Positions 54,276 to 62,897 of a DNA stretch of 64,000 bases are shown here, piece by piece. Position numbers and translations under genes: made by a program. The first letter of the stretch is position 1. Every line of letters starts with the position of its first letter. A model generated the notes under the pieces. That model searched no databases, had not been told where the DNA came from, and saw nothing but the letters and a program-made list of their open reading frames with translations. The stretch spans positions 1 to 64,000 of the forward strand of contig JABDLS010000033.1 in assembly GCA_013002885.1 (NCBI GenBank), read 5' to 3'. The stretch is from Gemmatimonadota bacterium. GTDB lineage: Bacteria; Gemmatimonadota; Gemmatimonadetes; Longimicrobiales; Gaopeijiaceae.

Positions 54276-55709
54276 GTGAGCGCGCGCCCACCCAAAGCCG
54301 GCGGGCGGAAGGGGCGGAAGTTCGACCGTTCCATCGTCGAGGGGCCCATCCGGGGAGCCGTCTGGAAGCTCGCCTGGCCCACGATGCTGCAGAACATCAT
54401 CGGCGGTCTCCAGGGCCTCGTCGACCACGCCATGGTGGGGCACTACGTAGGCTACGTCGGCAACGCAGCCATCGGTGTGTCGTGGCAGATCTTCCTGGTG
54501 GTGGTGGTATTCATCAGCTCCCTGTTCACGGGGATGGGCGTGCTGGTGGCCCGCTTCGCCGGACGGGACGAGCCGGACAAGGTGAACCGGACGGTCTACC
54601 AGGCGTTCCTCACGTCCATCTTGCTGGTGGCCTTCGTCCTGGCGCCCATCGGCTTCCTGGCCTCGCCGTATCTCCTTGACCTGGTCAACGCGGCGCCCGA
54701 TGTGCAGGCCGAGGCCCTGCCGTACATGAGGATCCTCTTCGTCTTCTCGTTCGGCATGCTGATGTTTTTCATGCTCGGAGGGGCGCTACGCTCGGCGGGT
54801 GACGCCCAGACGCCTCTTCGTCTGGGCATCGTGCTGACGGTCCTCAACATCGTCCTCAACGTCGTCCTCATCGCTGGCCTGGGTCCAATTCCTGCCTTCG
54901 GGACCCAGGGCGCCGCCATGGGGACCGTCATCTCCGGCGGGATCATCAGTGTGTACGCCCTCTACAAGCTCTTCGGCGGTCATTGGGTGGTGGCCTTCGA
55001 AAAGGGGATGGGTTGGCGACCCGACTTTCAGGTCATCAAGCAGATCTTCAAGTTCGGTCTGCCTACGGGCATCCAAGGCGTGGCCATGAACGTCGGGGGG
55101 GTCCTGCTCCTCGCCTTTATCGGGTCGCTGGCGGCCAGCGCCCAGGCCCAGGCCGCCTACGTTGTGAGCTACACCCAGCTCTTTTCGTTCATCACCTGGA
55201 CCTCGGTTGGTATCATGGGTGCCACCGCGGCCGTGGCAGGGCAGAACCTCGGCGCGGAGCAACCCGACCGCACGGCTCGTTCCGTCCACGTCGCGGCCGG
55301 GTTCGGCTTGCTTCTCGCCGGGGCCATCGGCTCGACCTTTCTCGTCATCCCGACCTACCTCCTCGGGGTGTTCGGGATGGAGGATCCCGTCGTCATCGAC
55401 CTGAGCGTCGAGCTCCTGCGCTATCTGGCCATTTCCGGACTCTTCGTGACGGTAGCCCTGGCGTATACGGGAGGACTGCAGGGCACCGGCGACACGAAGA
55501 GTCCCATGTACATCTCCATGATCTCGCAGATCGTCGTGCCGCTCGGCATCTGTCTCGGCCATCAGACCTTCTCCACGCTCGAGGCCCACGATATCTGGCT
55601 CGCCATCGTACTGGGGCACCTCACCCGGGCAACCCTCAGCGTCATCGTCTTCCGCCGGGGGAAGTGGCGGGACATCGAGGTGGATATCTCGGAGCGGCGG
55701 CCGGCCTGA
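54276..55709 (+). CDS. MATE-family multidrug efflux protein
   Basis: A 477-residue, twelve-helix antiporter from GTG 54276. It shows IRGAVWKLAWPTMLQNIIGGLQGLVDHAMVGHYVG, typical for the first two helices, an internal duplication, and in the second half GAQAQAAYV-like ASAQAQAAYVVSYTQ and AVAGQNLGAEQPDRTARSV. Members export cationic drugs with sodium or proton influx. It ends two bases before the convergent anti-sigma gene, with no room for a dedicated terminator. Confidence 0.92.
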   Translation: MSARPPKAGGRKGRKFDRSIVEGPIRGAVWKLAWPTMLQNIIGGLQGLVDHAMVGHYVGYVGNAAIGVSWQIFLVVVVFISSLFTGMGVLVARFAGRDEPDKVNRTVYQAFLTSILLVAFVLAPIGFLASPYLLDLVNAAPDVQAEALPYMRILFVFSFGMLMFFMLGGALRSAGDAQTPLRLGIVLTVLNIVLNVVLIAGLGPIPAFGTQGAAMGTVISGGIISVYALYKLFGGHWVVAFEKGMGWRPDFQVIKQIFKFGLPTGIQGVAMNVGGVLLLAFIGSLAASAQAQAAYVVSYTQLFSFITWTSVGIMGATAAVAGQNLGAEQPDRTARSVHVAAGFGLLLAGAIGSTFLVIPTYLLGVFGMEDPVVIDLSVELLRYLAISGLFVTVALAYTGGLQGTGDTKSPMYISMISQIVVPLGICLGHQTFSTLEAHDIWLAIVLGHLTRATLSVIVFRRGKWRDIEVDISERRPA

Positions 55710-55711
55710 AC

Positions 55712-56530
55712 CTACTCGCCACTCCAGTCGTCCATTCCGGGCACGGTGACGAAGCCCGTCCCCACCCTTCGCACCGAGACCGAGCCTCCGTAGTCGAGGT
55801 GTGGACATTCGGCTGCGATGGCAGCTGCCTCCTCGTACGACGTCGCCCGGACGGCGAACATGCCTACGAGGAAGTCCGGATCCGCGACGATCTCGGGCGG
55901 CAGGTTCAGAACCTGGTCCTCGGATGCCAGGCGGCGGCCGGGCTCCCACTGCAGGTCGCCGGCAGCGACGAGGACGCCCCGCTGGGCCAGCTCCGACGTC
56001 CATCCCCAGTACTCCCTTGCCCGGCGTGCTCGCTCCTCCGGGTCCACGGTGGCGGCGTCGGGCCAACGGCCGTGAAGGACGACGACATAGCTGGGCTCAG
56101 CGGCCTCCGGTGCTCCGGCGAAGGCCACGGGGCCGGGGCTGGGCAAGGCCACGGTCGGTGTGCCCGTGGGCATGGAGCCGGACCCCTCGGCTCCGACGCC
56201 CTCGGGACCCGCTCCACTCGAGGTCAGCGCCAAGGTTGTGGGGACGGCCAGAGCGAGGGTTGCGACGGCGACGACGGGGAGGGACCACCAGGGCGCTCCT
56301 CGCGCCCTGGTCGACGCCATGTCCGCCGCGTCCAACGAAGGGCCCGGTCCTTCGCGCCCGGCCACTTCGTTGGCCCAGGACTGCACCGCGCTCACACCTC
56401 GGGCCGCGGCTCGGAGCTCCGCTGCGAGCTCGGGTGACGCTTCCACGGCGCCGAGAACGCGCTCTCGCTCTTCATCGGTCATGTCTCCTTCCAGCAATCG
56501 GAGGAGTAGTTCGTCGGATGGGCGGCTCAT
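55712..56530 (-). CDS. Anti-sigma factor with one membrane helix and extracytoplasmic YCII-like domain
   Basis: A 272-residue protein in ATGA overlap with the ECF sigma. Residues 1-50 (LLLRLLEGDMTDEERERVLGAVEASPELAAELRAAARG) are the N-terminal anti-sigma helix bundle without zinc ligands. A helix at about 82-101 (SLPVVAVATLALAVPTTLAL) crosses the membrane. After a Pro/Gly/Ser linker, residues about 145-265 resemble a YCII dimeric alpha/beta barrel (PSYVVVLHGRWPD, REYWGWTSELAQRGVLVAAGDLQWE, FAVRATSYEEAAAIAAECPHLDYGGSVSVRRV). It holds the sigma until a signal, perhaps sensed by this outer domain, releases it. The fusion is unusual. Confidence 0.75.
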   Translation of the reverse strand: MSRPSDELLLRLLEGDMTDEERERVLGAVEASPELAAELRAAARGVSAVQSWANEVAGREGPGPSLDAADMASTRARGAPWWSLPVVAVATLALAVPTTLALTSSGAGPEGVGAEGSGSMPTGTPTVALPSPGPVAFAGAPEAAEPSYVVVLHGRWPDAATVDPEERARRAREYWGWTSELAQRGVLVAAGDLQWEPGRRLASEDQVLNLPPEIVADPDFLVGMFAVRATSYEEAAAIAAECPHLDYGGSVSVRRVGTGFVTVPGMDDWSGE

Positions 56531-57084
56531 CGAAGGATCTCCAGATGCTTTGGCTCGAGGTCGGTACCGAGACGGCGGAGGGCGCGGAAGATGCGAGATG
56601 CCACGGTTCCCGGGGCGGAATCGGTGACGCGGGCGATCTCGGCGTACGACAGCTGTGACACGAATCGGAGGATCACGGCCCGTCGTTGATCTTCCGGGAG
56701 GCGCGCGAGGGCTTCTTCGAGTGCTTCGCGTGCGCGCTCGGCGTCCACGGCGTCGATAGGGTCGGGCGTCTTCGGATCGGGCGTCGCCCGGACCTCTGAA
56801 ATGGGCCGAAGCTCACGCCGACCCACCCGTCTCAGGTGGTCGTAGGCGAGGTTCAGCGTCACCCGATGAAGCCATGTGCCGACTTGGGCGTCACCTCGAA
56901 AACCGGGAAGGGACGAGTGAAGGCGAATCATCGCCTCCTGGGCCACGTCCTCGGCGGCGTCCTCGTCCCCGAGAATCCCCATGGCGATCCGGCGTGCCAC
57001 GGGCCGGTACTCGGTCGCCAACGCCGCGAGGGCTTCGGCTTCGCCGAGGACGGCCCGGGCAACCAGGTCGCCGGAGGCGCTCAA
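56527..57084 (-). CDS. ECF RNA polymerase sigma factor
   Basis: A 185-residue sigma with region 2 (LATEYRPVARRIAMGILGDEDAAEDVAQEAMIRLHSSLPGFRGDAQVGTWLHRVTLNLAYDHLRR) and region 4 (LARLPEDQRRAVILRFVSQLSYAEIARVTDSAPGTVASRIFRALRRL), no region 3. The start is TTG 57084, overlapping the stop of the upstream exported-protein gene as TTGA; no ribosome site is visible, so translation is probably by re-initiation. It is followed by its anti-sigma gene. Target promoters are unknown. Confidence 0.92.
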   Translation of the reverse strand: MSASGDLVARAVLGEAEALAALATEYRPVARRIAMGILGDEDAAEDVAQEAMIRLHSSLPGFRGDAQVGTWLHRVTLNLAYDHLRRVGRRELRPISEVRATPDPKTPDPIDAVDAERAREALEEALARLPEDQRRAVILRFVSQLSYAEIARVTDSAPGTVASRIFRALRRLGTDLEPKHLEILR

Positions 57085-57806
57085 CGCGGTAGCACGACGT
57101 CGGCAGGGTCCACGAACTCGGTCATGACGATGACCATGGTCGAATGGGGATGGCCGATCTCCGGCCCGACGAAGGGGAAGGCCGGGGTCGCCGGACTTCC
57201 GCCGACGTCCTCGTTCGTGGCGTACGGCATGTACAGCATGAAGTGGGGCCTCCATTGGCCCGCCGGACCGAGGTGCTGGCCGGCCGAGAGCATGTAGGCA
57301 TAGGCGTCGCCCTCGGGCAACGGCAGGCTGCCGTCCTCGAACGCCTTCGTCAGTTCGGCTTCGACCTCGGACTGGCTCATCCCTCCCATTTGGAGCCGGC
57401 CCTCGGCGAGCTTACCGGGCAGTACCGTCGCGGAGGCGTCCGGACTGAAGCAGTGGGGCGCCAGGATCGTCCTGTCCGCAGCGGACCGGATGACCATGCA
57501 CGAAAAGCCGTTCGTGCCCTCGACGGCCTTCTCGAAGCCCCGGGATCCGAGGACATAGACATCGGCTTCCTTCGACACCGAGAGGGGGCCGGCGCTCATC
57601 GCGAGGCGGATCTCCTCGGTGCGAGACAGTTCCGTGTACTCCTGGGCAGCGACCGGCGACGGAGAAAGCGTCTGCGACGCGAGACCCGCTACTACCACCA
57701 TCGTCACGGCCGCCGCGGGGCCGGCGCCCGACCGTCGCTTGGCCGATGGGCGCCTGCTCGAGCGTCGACTACTCCCCCTCCGCATCCGTGTTCGTGTCTC
57801 GTCCAT
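57081..57806 (-). CDS. Exported protein of unknown function, first gene of the ECF sigma operon
   Basis: A 241-residue protein with a long basic N-terminus (RTRMRRGSSRRSSRRPSAKRR) and a signal peptide ending near SPSPVAAQE. The mature part has LSRTEEIRLAMSAGPLSVSKEADVYVLGSRGFEKAVEGTNGFSCMVIRS and HFMLYMPYATNEDVGG, and is probably one soluble domain; I know no family. Co-transcription with the sigma and anti-sigma suggests that it is part of the signal, for example a ligand or target at the cell surface. ATG 57806 is the plain start. Confidence 0.72.
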   Translation of the reverse strand: MDETRTRMRRGSSRRSSRRPSAKRRSGAGPAAAVTMVVVAGLASQTLSPSPVAAQEYTELSRTEEIRLAMSAGPLSVSKEADVYVLGSRGFEKAVEGTNGFSCMVIRSAADRTILAPHCFSPDASATVLPGKLAEGRLQMGGMSQSEVEAELTKAFEDGSLPLPEGDAYAYMLSAGQHLGPAGQWRPHFMLYMPYATNEDVGGSPATPAFPFVGPEIGHPHSTMVIVMTEFVDPADVVLPR

Positions 57807-57950
57807 CGTTCACCTCCCCGATCGGGTTCGTGGGCTTCTCGATGGTTGGACGTCGTGGGGCGCCGCTTTCTTCCCCTCGCCAGCGACCTTCGCCTCGCCC
57901 ATAATGGGCTTCCGTATTCCTGAGTAATCGCAAAGAGGACCGACAACGGC

Positions 57951-58409
57951 ATGGCGAAGCAATACTGGCTCATGAAGTCCGAGCCCGACGTCTACTCCAT
58001 CGACGATCTGAAGAAGGATGGATCGACGTGTTGGGAGGGCGTGAGGAACTACAAGGCCCGGAACAACATGCAGGCCATGAAGAAGGGCGACGAGGTGCTG
58101 TACTACCACTCGAATCAGAGTCCCCCGGGCGTCGTCGGGATCGCTCGCGTCTGCAAGGAGGCGTACCCCGACCACTTCGCATTCGACAAGAAGCACAAGT
58201 ACTTCGACGAGAAGTCCGATCCGGACGATCCTCGTTGGTACATGGTGGACATCGAGTTCGTGAAGAAGCTTCCGGACATGGTGAGCCTCCACGACGTGAA
58301 AGACGACAAGAAGCTCGAGGACATGGAGCTGGTCCGCTACATGCGGCTCTCCGTTCAGTCGGTGAAGAAGGAGGAGTTCGAGCGGGTGAAGAAGATGGGC
58401 GGCTTGTGA
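57951..58409 (+). CDS. EVE-domain protein
   Basis: A 152-residue single EVE (PUA-like) domain: YWLMKSEPDVYSIDDLKKDG, CWEGVRNYKARNNMQAMKKGDEVLYYHSN, GIARVCKEAYPD and PRWYMVDIEFVKKL are all typical of the THYN1-like bacterial group. EVE domains bind modified bases such as 5-methylcytosine or modified RNA. It has 21 lysines in 152 residues, nearly all AAG, far more than its neighbours, and looks compositionally foreign. It overlaps the P1 peptidase start (GTGA). Confidence 0.93.
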   Translation: MAKQYWLMKSEPDVYSIDDLKKDGSTCWEGVRNYKARNNMQAMKKGDEVLYYHSNQSPPGVVGIARVCKEAYPDHFAFDKKHKYFDEKSDPDDPRWYMVDIEFVKKLPDMVSLHDVKDDKKLEDMELVRYMRLSVQSVKKEEFERVKKMGGL

Positions 58410-59734
58410 CCGGTCGCACGCCAACGCTGCTCCGGGCGCCACCGCGGTCTCCGTGGTCGGGCGCCGCCCTTTTCCTGGTGGTTTCGGCCTCGGCTATGGC
58501 CTCGGCCATGGCGGTGACTCCACTGACGGCTTCCGCCCAGAAGGTGCCGGACGCTCGCGCCCTGGGCGTGCGCCTCACGGGTGAGCCGGGCCCCAACAAC
58601 GCCATCACCGACGTCGCGGGAGTGGAGGTCGGGCACTCGACGATCATCGAAGGCAGCGGCGCCCTCGTCGTGGGCGAGGGGCCTGTCCGCACCGGGGTCA
58701 CGGCGATTCTCCCACGCGGACGAGAGGCCGGCGACTCGGTATTCGCCGCATGGTTCAGCCTCAACGGCAACGGCGAGATGACCGGAACCACCTGGATCGA
58801 ACACTCGGGCGTTTTGGAGACGCCTATCCTCATCACCAACACCCACAGCGTGGGCGTCGTCCGGGACGCCGTCATCGCTTGGCAGAAGGAGCGCGATCCG
58901 ACCTTCCTTTGGGCGCTGCCCGTGGTGGCGGAGACGTACGACGGGGGCCTCAACGACATCAACGGCTTCCATGTGCGGCCGGAGCACGCCTTCGAGGCTC
59001 TCGACGGTGCCCGGGGCGGTCCGGTGGAGCAGGGCGCAGTCGGGGGAGGCACGGGCATGCGATGTCACGGCTTCAAGGGCGGGATTGGAACAGCGTCGCG
59101 CCAGGTGGGCGACTACACCGTCGGTGTCCTGGTCCAGTGCAATCAAGGGGCGCGGCGCGACCTGCGGGTCGCCGGGGCTCCGGTGGGCGAACTCATGCCC
59201 GAGCCCAGCGCCTGCTATGCCGATCGCTCGGTTCCCGCCGAGAACCGATGGTCGGGCGTCGGATGGTGTGACGAGGCGGAGGCTCCGGGTGGGGACTCTG
59301 CGTCCGGGGGTGACGGGCGACTCGATCCGCTGCCAGAGGGCGCCGGGTCAATCATCATCGTCCTCGCTACCGACGCGCCGCTCTTGCCGACGCAGATCAA
59401 GCGACTGGTCACCCGCACGTCGCTCGGACTGGCCCGAATCGGTGGCATGGGATACAACGGATCGGGGGACATCTTCATCGGCTTCACCACGGCGAATCGC
59501 GAGGCGGCAGCGGAGCGGGGACGACGGGTGGCTCTCGCGATGCTGCCCAACGACGAGATCAATGGCTTCATCGCGGCGTCGGTGCACGCCACGGAGGAGG
59601 CGATCCTCAACGCCATGCTCGCCGCCGTGACCATGACCGGCATCAACGGATACACGGTGCCAGCGCTGCCGCACGATCGACTTCAGGAGATCATGGGTCG
59701 CTACAACGGCGCCATGGAGGGTGGGCGCCGGTGA
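58406..59734 (+). CDS. Exported P1-family peptidase (DmpA/BapA-like)
   Basis: GTG 58406 overlaps the EVE stop as GTGA and gives 442 residues. A signal peptide (GAALFLVVSASAMASAMAVTPLTASAQ) precedes the DmpA-type domain: RALGVRLTGEPGPNNAITDVAGVEVGHSTI, RTGVTAILPRG, FSLNGNGEMTGTTWIEHSG, and MGYNGSGDIFIGFTTAN, where the Gly352-Ser353 pair is the self-cleavage site exposing the nucleophile Ser. P1 enzymes are aminopeptidases, some acting on D- or beta-amino acid peptides. It should be extracytoplasmic and may serve peptide use together with the M28 peptidase that follows. Confidence 0.92.
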   Translation: MTGRTPTLLRAPPRSPWSGAALFLVVSASAMASAMAVTPLTASAQKVPDARALGVRLTGEPGPNNAITDVAGVEVGHSTIIEGSGALVVGEGPVRTGVTAILPRGREAGDSVFAAWFSLNGNGEMTGTTWIEHSGVLETPILITNTHSVGVVRDAVIAWQKERDPTFLWALPVVAETYDGGLNDINGFHVRPEHAFEALDGARGGPVEQGAVGGGTGMRCHGFKGGIGTASRQVGDYTVGVLVQCNQGARRDLRVAGAPVGELMPEPSACYADRSVPAENRWSGVGWCDEAEAPGGDSASGGDGRLDPLPEGAGSIIIVLATDAPLLPTQIKRLVTRTSLGLARIGGMGYNGSGDIFIGFTTANREAAAERGRRVALAMLPNDEINGFIAASVHATEEAILNAMLAAVTMTGINGYTVPALPHDRLQEIMGRYNGAMEGGRR

Positions 59735-59798
59735 CGCTTCATTGCACGGTCCGTGGGACACACAACCAGACAGACACCGAGACAACGAGGATGATGTC

Positions 59799-61412
59799 GT
59801 GAAGAGTGGATTCGCAGAGTATTTCCAGGCGGGCCTCATGGCTTTGGCCGTGGTGGGCCTTCCGATGGTGGCTGGTACGCCCGCTGGAGCGGCCGCCCAG
59901 TCGCTCGTCACCACCGACCCCGTCCTCGAAAGGATCTGGGTGGAGGGAATGGAGCGCTCGCAGATCGAGCCGCTGGCTCAGGTCCTCCTGGACGAAATCG
60001 GCCCGCGCCTCACGGCGTCGCCGCAGATGGAGCGGGCCCAGGAATGGGCGGTGGAGACGTTGGAGAGCTGGGGCATCGATGCGCGTCTCGAGGAATACGG
60101 AACCTGGGAAGGATGGGACCGGGGGCCGAGCCACATCGACCTGATCTCCCCACGGGTCCGTTCCCTGGAGGGTCGGATTCTCGCCTGGAGTCCGGGCACC
60201 GGCGGCCGTCCTGTGGAGGGCGGGATCACCTACCCGGGAAACATCCGCAATCCCGGCGACTGGCAGGCGTTCCTCGAGACGGTGACGGGCAAGTGGGTCA
60301 TGCTCTCGTTCCCCGAGCCCACCTGCCGGGCCGACGAGCAGTGGGCGGAGTTCGCCATGCCCGAGTCGGCCATGGAGATGGACGCCCGGCGCCAGCAGGC
60401 CGAGCAGGCATGGAATCGCAGCCTCGCCTCGACTGGATCGCAGGACAATCGGGGGCGTGACCTCCACGCCCAGCTGGAAGAAGCCGGCGCCGCAGGCATC
60501 ATCACCTCCCAGTGGCCGGGCTCCTACGGTACCACACGCGTCTTCAACGCCTACAACCGGGAGTCGCCCACCTTCGAGCTGGGGTGCGAGGATTACGGTC
60601 TGGTCTACCGCCTGGCGGCCAACGGGCAGGAGCCCGTCCTCCGCCTGACGGCCGAGTCGGAGAATCGGGGCGAGGTACCCGTCTTCAACATCATCGGCGA
60701 GATCCCCGGAACGGAGCTTCCGGACGAGTACGTCGTGCTTTCCGCCCACTACGACTCGTGGGAAGGCGGGTCGGGCGCCACCGACAACGGCTCGGGCTCT
60801 GTCCTGATGCTGGAGACGATGCGCATCCTCCAGGCGGCGTATCCGAATCCGAAGCGGACCATCGTCATCGGACTCTGGAGCGGTGAGGAACAGGGACTCA
60901 ATGGGTCCCGGGCCTTCACCGAGGACCATCCCGAGGTCGTCGAGGGGCTGCAGGCCCTATGGAACCAGGACAACGGGACTGGCCGTATCGTGCGGCTGTC
61001 GGCGCAGGGCATCGTCGGCGCCACGCCGTCCATCGCCTCGTGGATGCAGAAGGTGCCGGCGGAGGTCTCCCAGCACGTCGAGCTTCAGCTACCCGGAATG
61101 CCCGGCGGCGGTGGCTCGGATTACGCCTCCTTCGTCTGCTACGGAGCGCCGGCGTTCAGCCTGGGAGCGCTGTCGTGGGACTACGGCTCACACACCTGGC
61201 ACACCCATCGCGATACCTTCGACAAGCTCGTCTTCGACGATCTCATGAACAACGCGGTGCTGACGGCGTCCCTCACGTACCTGGCGGCGGACGACCCGAA
61301 CTTCACCGACCGCACGCGACGTGAGGTCATGACCCGCGGTGGCCGTCCGGTGGACTGGCCGGCGTGTCAGCCGGCCGTGCGGCGTTCCTCCGACTCTCCG
61401 AGGATGCAGTAG
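59799..61412 (+). CDS. Exported M28-family zinc aminopeptidase
   Basis: I chose GTG 59799 because GAGGA lies 7 nt upstream; a longer frame to 59721 overlaps the previous gene. The 537-residue product has a signal peptide (GLMALAVVGLPMVAGTPAGAAAQ). Zinc ligands are visible as LSAHYDSWEGGSGATDNGSGS (His and Asp), WSGEEQGLNGSRAF (catalytic Glu), and HTWHTHRDTFDKL (His) near the C-terminus. A PA-type insert lies between about 130 and 290. It removes N-terminal amino acids from peptides in the periplasm or outside. The ALDH gene begins right after its stop. Confidence 0.9.
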   Translation: MKSGFAEYFQAGLMALAVVGLPMVAGTPAGAAAQSLVTTDPVLERIWVEGMERSQIEPLAQVLLDEIGPRLTASPQMERAQEWAVETLESWGIDARLEEYGTWEGWDRGPSHIDLISPRVRSLEGRILAWSPGTGGRPVEGGITYPGNIRNPGDWQAFLETVTGKWVMLSFPEPTCRADEQWAEFAMPESAMEMDARRQQAEQAWNRSLASTGSQDNRGRDLHAQLEEAGAAGIITSQWPGSYGTTRVFNAYNRESPTFELGCEDYGLVYRLAANGQEPVLRLTAESENRGEVPVFNIIGEIPGTELPDEYVVLSAHYDSWEGGSGATDNGSGSVLMLETMRILQAAYPNPKRTIVIGLWSGEEQGLNGSRAFTEDHPEVVEGLQALWNQDNGTGRIVRLSAQGIVGATPSIASWMQKVPAEVSQHVELQLPGMPGGGGSDYASFVCYGAPAFSLGALSWDYGSHTWHTHRDTFDKLVFDDLMNNAVLTASLTYLAADDPNFTDRTRREVMTRGGRPVDWPACQPAVRRSSDSPRMQ

Positions 61413-62897
61413 ATGGCCGACGTCATGAACTACGTGGGGGGCGGATGGCGACAGGCGTCCGCTTCCGACACGCTGCCCGTGAGCGACCCGGCCCGGGGCG
61501 AGGAGATCGGGCGCGTGCCCGTCTCCACGGCTGTCGATGTGGACGCGGCAGTGAAGGCGGCTTCCGAGGCCTACCCGATGTGGCGAGCGACGCCGTCGCC
61601 TGAACGGGCCCGGGTCCTCTTCCGACTGAAGGCCCTCCTGGAAGAGCACAAGGAGGAGTTGGCGGTCCAGCTCACCCGCGAGCACGGGAAGATCCTCGCC
61701 GAGACGCGAGGCGAAGTTCAGCGTGGCATCGAGAACGTGGAGCACGCCTGCGGGGTCCCCACGCTCATGATGGGAGATACCGTCGAGGAGATCAGCCGCG
61801 GCATCGACTCGGCGTCGTGGCGTCAGCCCATGGGCGTGTTCGGCATCATCACACCCTACAACTTCCCCGTCATGATCCCTCTCTGGTTCTGGCCCTACGC
61901 TGTGGCCACGGGGAACACGGTGGTGCTGAAGCCGAGTGAACAGGATCCCCTCACCCATCAGAAGATCGTCGAGTTGGCCGAGAAGGCGGGCCTTCCGCCG
62001 GGCGTCCTGAACGTCGTCCACGGGAGTCGGGAGACGGTCGAGGCCATCTGCGATCACCCGGGCATCGTCGGTGTGTCCTTCGTCGGCTCGAGCAACGTCG
62101 CCGAGATCGTCTACCGACGGGCTTCGGCTGCCGGGAAGCGAGCCCAGACGCTGGGCGGTGCCAAGAACTACCTCATCGTCTTGCCCGACGCGGACATGGA
62201 CGCAACGCTCGACGCGTGCGCTTCGTCCATCTTCGGCTCGACGGGCCAGCGCTGCCTGGCGGGGAGCATCGTCGTGGGGGTGGGCGATGCCCACGCCCAG
62301 ATCCGTGAACGTCTCCTGGATCACGCCTCGTCCATCAAGATCGGAGACGGTCTTGAACCGGACACGCAGATGGGGCCGGTTATCTCCGCCGTCCACCGCG
62401 ATCGCGTGAAGGCCTTCATCGACAAGGGTGTGTCGGAGGGCGCACACCTCAGCCTGGACGGCCGTGACGCCACGGTCGAGGGCCTGGAGGATGGCTACTG
62501 GGTCGGCCCCACCGTCTTCGAGGACGTCTCGCCGGACATGTCCATCGGAACGGAGGAGATCTTCGGCCCCGTGGCGGCCATCAACAAGGCGAGCACCGTC
62601 GAGGAAGCCATCTCCATGATGCACGGCAGCCGATACGGAAACGCCTGCTCCCTCTTCACCACCAGCGGTAGGGCGGCCCGGGAGTTCCGCTATCACGCCG
62701 GCATCAGCATGATCGGCATCAACATCGGTGTCGCCGCGCCCATGGCCTTCTTCCCCTTCGGCGGGTCGAAGCAGTCGTTCTACGGCGACCTCAAGGCTGC
62801 CGGCCGCGACGCCGTCTCGTTCTATACCGACCAACGGGTGGTCATCTCCCGCTGGTCCACCGATCCCCCCGACCCCCATCTCATTCCCAAGCCATGA
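61413..62897 (+). CDS. mmsA: Methylmalonate-semialdehyde dehydrogenase (CoA-acylating) type ALDH
   Basis: A 494-residue aldehyde dehydrogenase. It has PMGVFGIITPYNFPVMIPLWFWPYAVATGNTVVLKPSE (cofactor site), GVSFVGSSNVAEIVY, and the nucleophile Cys281 in TGQRCLAGS. The blocks YVGGGWRQASASDTLPVSDPARGEEIGRVP and FPFGGSKQSFYGDLKAAGRDAVSFYTDQRVV mark the MmsA group, which makes propionyl-CoA or acetyl-CoA from methylmalonate or malonate semialdehyde in valine, beta-alanine or thymine breakdown. The class III aminotransferase in ATGA overlap downstream could supply the semialdehyde. Confidence 0.9.
   Translation: MADVMNYVGGGWRQASASDTLPVSDPARGEEIGRVPVSTAVDVDAAVKAASEAYPMWRATPSPERARVLFRLKALLEEHKEELAVQLTREHGKILAETRGEVQRGIENVEHACGVPTLMMGDTVEEISRGIDSASWRQPMGVFGIITPYNFPVMIPLWFWPYAVATGNTVVLKPSEQDPLTHQKIVELAEKAGLPPGVLNVVHGSRETVEAICDHPGIVGVSFVGSSNVAEIVYRRASAAGKRAQTLGGAKNYLIVLPDADMDATLDACASSIFGSTGQRCLAGSIVVGVGDAHAQIRERLLDHASSIKIGDGLEPDTQMGPVISAVHRDRVKAFIDKGVSEGAHLSLDGRDATVEGLEDGYWVGPTVFEDVSPDMSIGTEEIFGPVAAINKASTVEEAISMMHGSRYGNACSLFTTSGRAAREFRYHAGISMIGINIGVAAPMAFFPFGGSKQSFYGDLKAAGRDAVSFYTDQRVVISRWSTDPPDPHLIPKP

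Noticed and set aside
59721-59798. Longer start for the M28 peptidase
   Set aside because: It overlaps the P1 peptidase and has no ribosome site, while GTG 59799 follows GAGGA and starts just before the signal peptide.
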